Notes under the pieces: model-generated | The model's database searches: none | Told to the model about the DNA's origin: nothing | Seen by the model: the letters and a program-made list of their open reading frames with translations, nothing else | Origin: Brotonthovivens sp045629925 | GTDB lineage: Bacteria; Bacillota; Clostridia; Lachnospirales; Lachnospiraceae | DNA length: 7,524 nucleotides | Reading direction: 5' to 3' | Assembly: GCA_045629925.1 (NCBI GenBank) | Contig: JAZQSD010000026.1 | Span: 1-7,524 of the forward strand | Shown: piece by piece, positions 1 to 5,702 of the stretch | Layout: each line of letters begins with the position of its first letter | Position numbering within the stretch: the stretch's first letter is position 1 | Position numbers and translations under genes: made by a program

Positions 1-455
1 ATAGAGAATGGAAAACCAATCAGGATGATGCGACCGTATTCAATGCAGTATGGAAGGGAGTCTGGGGTTGCACCAAACAGATTGCAGAATGGAACAAGGA
101 ACAATTCGAATACAATCAGAAGGACTACGCCACAGACAATAATGGAAGTGATGGCGCTTCCTACACCTTTGGCAGCCTCATCCGGCTTTTTCATGCCAAG
201 ATTCAGACTCATATATGCAGACGCTCCGTCACCTATCATAAGCCCCAAAGCCAAAAGGACAACCACCATAGGAAGGATTACGTTGGTGGCAGCATTGCCA
301 AGATATCCCACACCCTGACCGATAAAAATCTGGTCCACCATGTTGTACAGGGAGTTGATGACCAGAGATATAACAGCCGGGATGGAGAATTGCAACATTA
401 ATTTACTGACAGGCAGCTTGCCCAGAGGGTTTGCGGCAGGATTTGTTGTGTTCAT
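1..455 (-). CDS. MATE-family efflux transporter, N-terminal part (runs off left edge)
   Basis: The minus strand encodes 151 intact codons starting MNTTNPAANPLGKLPVSKLM and stays open to the window edge, so roughly the last two thirds of a typical 440-460 residue MATE protein is missing. Visible features are a short cytoplasmic N-terminus, a first hydrophobic helix at about 19-38, the MATE-typical stretch NMVDQIFIGQGVG at 38-50, a second helix at about 58-76 with a small-residue segment GDGASAYMSLNLG (75-87), and a third helix at about 100-122. The family exports cationic drugs and metabolites across the cytoplasmic membrane, driven by a Na+ or H+ gradient; the substrate here is unknown. The ATG is preceded by AGAAGG eight bases upstream. 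The gene is divergent from the response regulator gene, so that regulator could control it, but this is inference. Family identity is fairly certain. Confidence 0.88.
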   Translation of the reverse strand, partial: MNTTNPAANPLGKLPVSKLMLQFSIPAVISLVINSLYNMVDQIFIGQGVGYLGNAATNVILPMVVVLLALGLMIGDGASAYMSLNLGMKKPDEAAKGVGSAITSIIVCGVVLLIVFELFLVPFCNLFGATPDSLPYCIEYGRIILIGFPFS

Positions 456-565
456 ATTACAGACCTTCTTTCTTTTGTGCATAAAAACTTATCGGATTTT
501 TAATAAAAACTTCAAAGATAATACAAAAATTTTGCCTATACTGATAAGACTTCTATATACCAAAT

Positions 566-581
566 AATGATTTTAATCATT
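566..581. repeat. Inverted repeat over the MATE -10 box (possible operator)
   Basis: AATGATT (566-572) and AATCATT (575-581) are perfect 7-base inverted arms separated by TT. The element covers the predicted -10 box of the MATE promoter, where a bound dimeric repressor would block transcription. No regulator gene for it is identified in the window. It is composed almost only of A and T, so chance occurrence cannot be excluded. Confidence 0.35.
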
Positions 582-598
582 TCGATATTAATAGTCAA
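570..598 (-). promoter_or_regulatory. Sigma-A-type promoter for the MATE gene
   Basis: On the minus strand TTGACT (593-598) and TAAAAT (570-575) are separated by exactly 17 bases. Each matches the consensus TTGACA/TATAAT at five of six positions. Transcription would start near 563, leaving a leader of about 105 bases before the MATE start codon. The region is A/T-rich, so chance matches are possible, but the paired score and spacing are good. Confidence 0.55.
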
Positions 599-614
599 TG
601 GAAGATTTGGAAAA

Positions 615-661
615 TATAATGCAGTATTTGATGCAGTTTCGTTGCATCTTTCCTGTATGAT
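615..661 (+). promoter_or_regulatory. Candidate control region of the two-component operon, with repeats
   Basis: ATGCAGT occurs twice as direct repeats, at 619-625 and 631-637, 12 bases apart, close to one helical turn. The second overlaps an inverted repeat, GATGCA (630-635) with TGCATC (643-648). OmpR/PhoB-family regulators usually bind tandem direct repeats with about this period, so this could be the autoregulatory site of the regulator encoded just downstream. A TATGAT box (656-661) lies where a -10 would sit if the repeats stood in for a poor -35. Another possible -10, TATAAT (615-620), has no good -35 at the right distance. The promoter call is inference. Confidence 0.35.
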
Positions 662-723
662 TTTGGGAAAATAAGGTAGTCATACAGTGAATGGTTGATA
701 ATTGTAGATACAGAGGAAGAAAA

Positions 724-1383
724 ATGCTTCGAATTTTAATTGTAGATGATGAAAAACCTATTTTAAATCTGATAAGGATCAGTCTGAAAAATGCAGGATA
801 TCTGTGTGAAACCGCATCTGACGGGAATCAGGCAGTAGAAAAGATCGATCATGGTAAATACGACCTGATTCTGTTGGATATTATGCTTCCAGAGATTGAT
901 GGATTTGAACTGCTGGATTATATTCGGCCTTTAGGAATTCCGGTAATCTTTCTCACCGCTAAAAATGCAGTAGCCGACAGGGTGAAAGGGCTCCGCATGG
1001 GAGCGGAAGATTACATTGTGAAACCTTTTGACGTGGCAGAGCTGATCGCAAGAGTAGAAGTGGTTATGCGTCGATATAATAAGACAGTTGAAGAGTATAA
1101 TATCAATGGTCTGTATGTAAACCGCATGTCAATGATTGTTGAACGGGATGGTAATCCTATCGCCCTTACCCCAAAGGAATTCGAACTGCTCTTACTGTTT
1201 CTTGCCACACCGAATACGGCCCTGCACAGAGAACAGATCTATGAGCGAGTTTGGGGCGGAGATATGCAGTATGGAAGTAAGACAGTGGACATCCATGTTC
1301 AGAGACTTCGCAATAAGACAGGGCTTAAGAAGGAATTGCAGGCAGTGAAGAAGATTGGTTATCGTTTGGAGGTTCGTCCGTGA
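724..1383 (+). CDS. OmpR/PhoB-family response regulator
   Basis: This 219-residue protein is a standard-length winged-helix response regulator. The receiver domain (about 1-117) shows the acidic pair D8/D9, the phospho-acceptor D52 in LLDIMLPEIDG, T78 in FLTAK and K100 in VKPF. The C-terminal DNA-binding domain (about 124-219) has the family signatures LTPKEFELLL (148-157), VWGG (176-179), TVDIHVQRLRNK (187-198) and the final wing IGYRLE (211-216). It should be phosphorylated by the kinase encoded next and bind tandem DNA repeats as a dimer. An upstream in-frame ATG at 691 exists, but the start at 724 is preferred: AGAGGAAG (712-719) lies just before it and the receiver domain begins at its first residues. 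Its stop overlaps the kinase start (GTGA), implying translational coupling. Regulated genes are unknown. Confidence 0.95.
   Translation: MLRILIVDDEKPILNLIRISLKNAGYLCETASDGNQAVEKIDHGKYDLILLDIMLPEIDGFELLDYIRPLGIPVIFLTAKNAVADRVKGLRMGAEDYIVKPFDVAELIARVEVVMRRYNKTVEEYNINGLYVNRMSMIVERDGNPIALTPKEFELLLLFLATPNTALHREQIYERVWGGDMQYGSKTVDIHVQRLRNKTGLKKELQAVKKIGYRLEVRP
1368..1372 (+). promoter_or_regulatory. Ribosome binding site that sets the kinase GTG start
   Basis: GGAGG lies inside the last codons of the regulator gene, seven bases before the GTG at 1380. It supports a GTG start that overlaps the regulator's TGA by three bases (GTGA). Confidence 0.8.
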
Positions 1384-2792
1384 GTTTTAGGTTTCGCATT
1401 ACCTTGGCAACAATTGCATTGATCGCGTTGCTTTTTGGCATTGGCGGTGCAGTGCAGATTCACACCACCTTTCAGGCAAACTTGGAGAGAGAAGAGCAGA
1501 CCGCATTAGGCAGCAATCGAATGGTAATCAAAATGCTGCAGATACTTGGCGCCGATGAAACCGGTTTTGGTGAAACGGAGATTGTGGCGGCTATCAGAAA
1601 TATTTCTGCACAGGACACCATAGAGGCTATTCAGTTGATGCGGGGAGATGATATTGTCTACCAAAAAGGTTATATCGAAAAAACAGATGTGGTTTCAGAC
1701 TTGGATGTAGAAGAGGATAGTGTCAAAAACAAAGTGTGTATAACATACTATAAGTCGGTGGATGGCAAACCTTATCTGCAGACAGATACAGGTATTGTTA
1801 TGAATGGGGAGATGTATGTTTTAAAGATGGGTCAGGAATTGACGGACATCTATGATATTCGGGACAAACAGATTCGTGTGTTTGAGAGGACTTTCTGGGT
1901 GCTGATGCTTGGGGGTGCATTTTTTTCCTGGCTCCTTGCTACCTTTCTTACACGACCTCTGCGTCGGTTGTCGGAAGCTTCCAGGGAGATTGCGGAAGGG
2001 AATTTAACATACAGGTCCAATATCAATACCGATGATGAGATTGCTTCTTTGTCCAGAGATTTTGACCAAATGGCAGATAAGCTAGAGAAAAACATTCATA
2101 TACTTACTGAGGCGGCGGATCAGAAAGATCGTTTCATGGGTGCATTTACCCATGAATTAAAGACTCCGATGACTTCCATCATAGGTTATGCGGATCTTCT
2201 AAGGAGTCAGAAGTTAAGCAAAAGAGAGGAAGCGGAAGCATTGGATTATATTTATTCGGAAGCAAAACGTTTGGAAAATCTTTCGCTGAAAATGTTGGAT
2301 CTTTTTGTGGCTGATAAAGTGGAATTGGCTATGAAATATGTCAGCCCCTCTGATTTGGTGCGCTATGTGACGGGGCATCTTCAGCCGGTATTCGGAAAAG
2401 ACCATGTAAAAATGCTTGTGCAGGTTGAGAGTGGGAACTGTATGATGGATTCGGACCTGGTGCAGACGTTGTTGATCAATTTGCTGGATAATGCAAGGAA
2501 AGCCATGGAGCAGGGCGGGAATATCTATATCACGGTAGAGATGACACCAACTGGCTGCAGGTTTATTGTGAAAGATGAAGGAAAAGGAATTCCGGAAGAG
2601 TCAATACAGCATCTGACAGAGGCTTTTTACCGGGTAGATAAAGCTAGAGCCAGAGGAACAGGGAGCGCAGGCCTGGGATTGGCGCTCTGTGACAAGATTG
2701 TGCAGCTGCATAAAGGCAGCATGAGAATTATCAGCCAAGAAGGAATCGGCACGGCTGTAACAGTAGAGTTAAATGGAGGGCGGGAATTATGA
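1380..2792 (+). CDS. Membrane sensor histidine kinase (HAMP, HisKA, HATPase_c)
   Basis: This 470-residue protein has the classical order of a transmembrane sensor kinase. A first membrane helix (about 7-27) is followed by an extracytoplasmic sensor segment (about 28-170), a second helix (about 172-192), a HAMP linker (about 190-243, containing EIAEGNLTYR and DEIASLSRDFDQMADKL), the H-box FTHELKTPMTSIIGYADLL with phospho-acceptor H258, and an ATP-binding domain. The N-box LLINLLDNARKAM carries N367/N371, the G1 box is DEGKGIP (399-405) and the G2 region GTGSAGLGLAL lies at 426-436. It should autophosphorylate on H258 and transfer phosphate to D52 of the regulator encoded upstream. The sensor segment resembles the Cache/PAS-like extracellular domains common in Firmicute kinases, but I cannot name a ligand. 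The start is GTG. The stop overlaps the next gene (ATGA), so the third product is probably made in step with the kinase. Confidence 0.95.
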   Translation: MSFRFRITLATIALIALLFGIGGAVQIHTTFQANLEREEQTALGSNRMVIKMLQILGADETGFGETEIVAAIRNISAQDTIEAIQLMRGDDIVYQKGYIEKTDVVSDLDVEEDSVKNKVCITYYKSVDGKPYLQTDTGIVMNGEMYVLKMGQELTDIYDIRDKQIRVFERTFWVLMLGGAFFSWLLATFLTRPLRRLSEASREIAEGNLTYRSNINTDDEIASLSRDFDQMADKLEKNIHILTEAADQKDRFMGAFTHELKTPMTSIIGYADLLRSQKLSKREEAEALDYIYSEAKRLENLSLKMLDLFVADKVELAMKYVSPSDLVRYVTGHLQPVFGKDHVKMLVQVESGNCMMDSDLVQTLLINLLDNARKAMEQGGNIYITVEMTPTGCRFIVKDEGKGIPEESIQHLTEAFYRVDKARARGTGSAGLGLALCDKIVQLHKGSMRIISQEGIGTAVTVELNGGREL

Positions 2793-3541
2793 GACAGAAG
2801 ATAGGAACCGTTCTCGGTATAATTGTGCTGCTGGTGTTTTCTTATGTGATTCCCAATCTGGTGACTATGGCTGAGGATAAGAATTTAGTAAACGCTTCAA
2901 AAACATATGAGATAGATAATGTGGTCATCACACAAAATGTGGACTATTTTTTTGAGGAATTGGATAACTTTCCTGCAATTTTGTCAGAGCCTACAGTGTA
3001 TGTGAAAGCTGGCAAAAACTATACCAAAGATCAGATGTATGATATGATGCTGGATTTTGCGGCGGATATTGCAGCGACCTGCGGCGATATAGATTTTTCT
3101 CGAATGACCACATCCATTCTGAAAATGAATGCGGATGCCTTTATTGGAACTTCATCAGATTATGAATCTGTGTATTATTTTTGGGCATGCAGTTTTGTTG
3201 CAAATAAGAAAGATGAATATCTAATCTGGTTTGATGATGCAACAGGAAAAGTTTTGGGATTTGAGTGTCCGCTGCCACATGGATTTTGGGAAGATCCATA
3301 TATGTTGAGCCCTTTGGCAGATGTGCTGGCGGAACATTATGGTTTTTCCGGAGGTGTATTTTATAATCCGTATGAGGTTAGTGACGCGGTTATCATTTTT
3401 TATAATGAGGATAAGCAGCAGGAGTTGGTTCTGCCATTGATATTTACCGAAAACAGTTTGATGTGTAATATTCACGACAATGAATACACGGCAGCTGGTT
3501 ATAAGAATGTAACAGATTCGGAAAAAGCGAAATCCAAATAA
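2789..3541 (+). CDS. Membrane-anchored extracytoplasmic protein, partner of the two-component pair
   Basis: This 250-residue protein is not assigned to a named family. Residues 6-26 form one hydrophobic helix after a basic start (MRQK), so it is either a signal anchor or a signal peptide; the remaining ~220 residues should lie outside the membrane. There is no lipobox cysteine near the helix. The segment DEYLIWFDDATGKVLGFE (142-159) resembles the end of a PepSY-like module (strand, D-x-x-TG-x-V-x-G turn, strand). Four cysteines (98, 134, 160, 226) could form disulfides. The tail is charged (DSEKAKSK). The ATG overlaps the kinase stop by four bases and has GGAGGG (2775-2780) upstream. This strict coupling suggests it modulates the kinase's sensing at the envelope, by analogy with the YycH/YycI accessory proteins of WalK. 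No sequence similarity to those proteins is claimed. Confidence 0.85.
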   Translation: MRQKIGTVLGIIVLLVFSYVIPNLVTMAEDKNLVNASKTYEIDNVVITQNVDYFFEELDNFPAILSEPTVYVKAGKNYTKDQMYDMMLDFAADIAATCGDIDFSRMTTSILKMNADAFIGTSSDYESVYYFWACSFVANKKDEYLIWFDDATGKVLGFECPLPHGFWEDPYMLSPLADVLAEHYGFSGGVFYNPYEVSDAVIIFYNEDKQQELVLPLIFTENSLMCNIHDNEYTAAGYKNVTDSEKAKSK

Positions 3542-3604
3542 AAAATAGTGCAGAAAAGAAAGAGAAGTCAAAGGACATGGACAGATTTGAACCCCATCGT
3601 CTTC

Positions 3605-3637
3605 GGGCTTCTTTTTGTTTGCTATTTGAGCCTTTTT
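3605..3637 (+). terminator. Weak candidate terminator after the two-component operon
   Basis: GGCT (3606-3609) can pair with AGCC (3629-3632), extended by one wobble pair on each side, followed by a TTTTT run (3633-3637). The loop of about 17-19 bases is long and the stem short, so this is a weak call. The position is right: 64 bases after the stop of the 250-residue protein and before the hydrolase cassette. Confidence 0.25.
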
Positions 3638-3682
3638 GTGCTATGTTTAGGGGATAAAAATACAGAAAAATAATTTTGGATT

Positions 3683-3687
3683 GGAGA
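3683..3687 (+). promoter_or_regulatory. Ribosome binding site that sets the start of hydrolase 1
   Basis: GGAGA ends six bases before the ATG at 3694. It would lie inside the coding region if the upstream in-frame TTG at 3676 were used, so it argues for the ATG. Confidence 0.65.
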
Positions 3688-3693
3688 ATTGAC

Positions 3694-4458
3694 ATGGTTT
3701 ATCGTTTTAGCGTTGATTATCCTTTGCCGGAAGGTTCTGAGAAGAGAAATGCTTATATCTACCTTCCGAAAAATTATTATAAAAATGAAAAGAAACATTA
3801 TCCGGTTTTATATATGTTTGACGGACACAACGTGTTTTTTGATACAGATGCTACGTATGGGAAGTCCTGGGGACTGGCAGAGTATTTGGATAAACACCGG
3901 GTTCCGATCATTGTGGCAGCAGTGGAATGCAATCACAGTCCAGACCACGGCCGATTAAAAGAATATTCCCCGTTTTCCTTTAACGATGCCCATGTTGGTG
4001 CAATCGTGGGAAGAGGCAAGGATACTATGGAGTGGTATGTGAATGAGTTTAAGGCATATGTGGACGCTAATTACCGCACAATACCTGACAGACAGCACAC
4101 ATTCATTGCAGGAAGTTCCATGGGTGGATTGATGGCGCTGTATGCGATTTTAGAATACAATCATGTGTTTTCAAGAGGCGCAGCTTTGTCCCCTTCTCTG
4201 TGGACATCTCCGCCGCAGTTGAGAAACATGATCAAATATGCTGACATTCAGCCAGATACAGTGCTGTACATGGATTATGGTTCTGATGAGTTCCGAAATC
4301 ATAAGAATCAGCGCCGGGCCTTTGGGGAGATCGCCACACAGCTGATGTGGCATAAGGTCAACCTGAATTGCAGAGTTGTGCCAGGCGGCAATCATTCAGA
4401 AGGCAGCTGGGAAAAACAGATTCCGTTTTTTATCAGTACATTATTATACAAACATTAA
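3694..4458 (+). CDS. Esterase D-like alpha/beta hydrolase (hydrolase 1)
   Basis: This 254-residue protein has the layout of the esterase D / Fes-IroE group of alpha/beta hydrolases, cytoplasmic because no signal peptide is seen. An N-terminal beta region with AYIYLP (20-25) leads to YPVLYMFDGHNVFFD (36-50), the oxyanion-side strand typical of the group. The nucleophile elbow is AGSSMGG with S142 in the GxSxG motif (140-144). YMDYGSDEF (192-200) supplies the likely acid residue, and the catalytic histidine is probably H234 in GGNHSEGSW. The triad therefore looks complete. The family hydrolyses carboxyl esters, S-formylglutathione, siderophore esters or acylated sugars; the substrate here is not readable. 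Proline codons are mixed (3 of 14 are CCA), like the upstream operon and unlike the two genes that follow. It is separated by 96 bases from hydrolase 2, with which it probably cooperates. Confidence 0.88.
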   Translation: MVYRFSVDYPLPEGSEKRNAYIYLPKNYYKNEKKHYPVLYMFDGHNVFFDTDATYGKSWGLAEYLDKHRVPIIVAAVECNHSPDHGRLKEYSPFSFNDAHVGAIVGRGKDTMEWYVNEFKAYVDANYRTIPDRQHTFIAGSSMGGLMALYAILEYNHVFSRGAALSPSLWTSPPQLRNMIKYADIQPDTVLYMDYGSDEFRNHKNQRRAFGEIATQLMWHKVNLNCRVVPGGNHSEGSWEKQIPFFISTLLYKH

Positions 4459-4497
4459 GTAAAAAACATTATTAAAAAGACGATAAAAAAACATTTT

Positions 4498-4526
4498 TTG
4501 AAAAAATATTAAAGAAAAAATTTAAA
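4498..4526 (+). promoter_or_regulatory. Candidate promoter before hydrolase 2 and the ATP-grasp gene
   Basis: TTGAAA (4498-4503) and TTTAAA (4521-4526) are 17 bases apart in a 96-base spacer made almost entirely of A and T. The matches to consensus are five and four of six. A start near 4533 would leave a short leader carrying GAGG (4544-4547) seven bases before the ATG. An A/T-rich UP-like flank and the change in codon use after this point make an extra promoter plausible. The base composition makes chance matches likely. Confidence 0.35.
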
Positions 4527-4554
4527 AGAAAAAAGAAAACGAAGAGGAACAAAC

Positions 4555-5688
4555 ATGGAAACAAATTATTTCAGAGATTATAGTCCTTCTTTGAACAGAG
4601 ATATGGAACTGAAAGTGTATGGTCACGCTGGTCGCCCAGTGCTTTTTATCCCATGTCAGGATGGACGATTTTTTGATTTTGAAAATTATAAGATGACAGA
4701 TTACTGGCAGCCATGGATCGATGCAGGTGAGGTTATGGTGTTCTCCATCGATACCATCGACCAGGAAACATGGTCTGACAAGTATGGGGATCCACACTGG
4801 AAGATTGTTCGCTATGAACAGTGGATCAACTATATTTGCAACGAAGTAGTGCCATTTATGAGAGATTTCACAAATGCCAGAAATGGCTGGGAGGGATATC
4901 CTGGTGTGTTGGTTTTTGGCTGCAGTCTTGGTGCTACACATGCGGCCAATCTCTATTTCCGACGTCCAGATCTGTTTGATCGCTTGCTTGCATTAAGTGG
5001 CATTTACTCTGCGGATTTTGGTTTCCATGGGTATATGGATGAGATGGTGTACAACAATTCACCAGTACATTTCCTTGCAAATATGCCTGAGGATCATCCA
5101 TACATCGAACTTTACAATAAGAAGAGAGCAGTTATCTGTGTGGGACAGGGTCCATGGGAGATTCCTGATACAACAAGACAGCTGGCAGATATTTTTGCAA
5201 GAAAAGGAATCAATGTTTGGGTTGATTTCTGGGGACATGACTGCAAGCACGATTGGGACTGGTGGTACAAACAGGTACAGTACTTCCTGCCATATCTGTT
5301 GGAGAATGATCCAATTGAAGAAGAATATGTGGAGCCACAGTGGGAAGATTATTCCTATGAATCTGAAAATTGGGAAGAAATGCCAGAAGAACAGTGGCAG
5401 AAGGAGTATCCCAGGGAAGAACTGGCAGTAGAAGAGACAGCGCCAGTGGTGGAGGAAGAAGTTGCTGAGGCAAAAGAGACAGAGCCGGCAGCGGAGGAGC
5501 CAATTCCAGCAGAATATCCATCTGTAGTAGAAAAAGGTGAGGAAACTCCAAAAAAAGAGAAAAAAACTGCAGCGAAAAAAACTGCAAAAAAAGCAACAGA
5601 AAAAACAATAGCTAAAAAAGATACAGTAAAAAAAGAAGCAACAAAAAAAGCAGCAACTAAGAAAACAACAAAGAAAGCAGAAAAATAA
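4555..5688 (+). CDS. Alpha/beta hydrolase with acidic linker and histone-like lysine tail (hydrolase 2)
   Basis: This 377-residue protein has two parts. Residues 1-252 form an esterase-like alpha/beta hydrolase: strand RPVLFIP (27-33), the nucleophile elbow FGCSLGA with S124 in GxSxG (122-126), and a C-terminal aromatic region WGHDCKHDWDWWYK in which H228 or H232 is the likely catalytic histidine. The acid residue is not clear; D224 or E202 are candidates. Residues 253-330 form a low-complexity extension rich in Glu and Pro. Residues 331-377 are almost only Lys, Ala, Thr and Glu, with repeated AAKK/TKK units like histone H1 tails. No signal peptide or membrane helix is seen, so the protein is cytoplasmic. 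The tail may bind nucleic acid or another polyanion, or fold back on the acidic part; neither is shown. Only 14 bases separate it from the ATP-grasp gene, so the two are co-transcribed. Proline codons favour CCA (18 of 24). Confidence 0.88.
   Translation: METNYFRDYSPSLNRDMELKVYGHAGRPVLFIPCQDGRFFDFENYKMTDYWQPWIDAGEVMVFSIDTIDQETWSDKYGDPHWKIVRYEQWINYICNEVVPFMRDFTNARNGWEGYPGVLVFGCSLGATHAANLYFRRPDLFDRLLALSGIYSADFGFHGYMDEMVYNNSPVHFLANMPEDHPYIELYNKKRAVICVGQGPWEIPDTTRQLADIFARKGINVWVDFWGHDCKHDWDWWYKQVQYFLPYLLENDPIEEEYVEPQWEDYSYESENWEEMPEEQWQKEYPREELAVEETAPVVEEEVAEAKETEPAAEEPIPAEYPSVVEKGEETPKKEKKTAAKKTAKKATEKTIAKKDTVKKEATKKAATKKTTKKAEK
5545..5685 (+). repeat. A-rich low-complexity repeats encoding the Lys/Ala tail
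   Basis: These 47 codons carry repeated AAA-AAA lysine pairs separated by GCA, ACA, ACT or GAA. Several runs of seven A are present. Four pairs follow a codon ending in A (CCA, GCA, GTA and ACA), giving A_AAA_AAA in the reading frame, the form of a -1 slippery heptamer. Both alternative frames close inside the tail, so a shift would only shorten it. The imperfect repeat units suggest growth by slippage. Confidence 0.7.
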
Positions 5689-5702
5689 CGGAGGGATCAA
5701 AC

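Noticed and set aside
25..567. Plus-strand reading frames at 25-318 and 340-567
   Set aside because: They lie antisense to the MATE gene or in its upstream region, have no ribosome site or family pattern, and the minus-strand frame gives a clear MATE sequence.
691..723. Upstream ATG at 691 as start of the response regulator
   Set aside because: It would add 11 residues before the receiver domain and has no good ribosome site, while AGAGGAAG directly precedes the ATG at 724.
3560..3615. tRNA-like fragment or attachment site: GATTTGAACCCC resembles the complement of a tRNA T-loop
   Set aside because: The bases flanking the loop do not form a T-stem on either strand, and no acceptor, anticodon or D arm can be folded around it. 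I treat the match as chance.
3676..3693. TTG at 3676 as start of hydrolase 1
   Set aside because: A good GGAGA site lies between it and the ATG at 3694, so the ATG is the better start.
4480..4510. Intrinsic terminator after hydrolase 1 (A7-CA-T6)
   Set aside because: The arms are only A and T with a two-base centre, too unstable and too tight for a functional hairpin.
5059..5700. Minus-strand frame rich in Cys and Phe opposite hydrolase 2
   Set aside because: It is the antisense shadow of the AAA/GAA-rich tail codons (TTT/TTC read back) and has no ribosome site.
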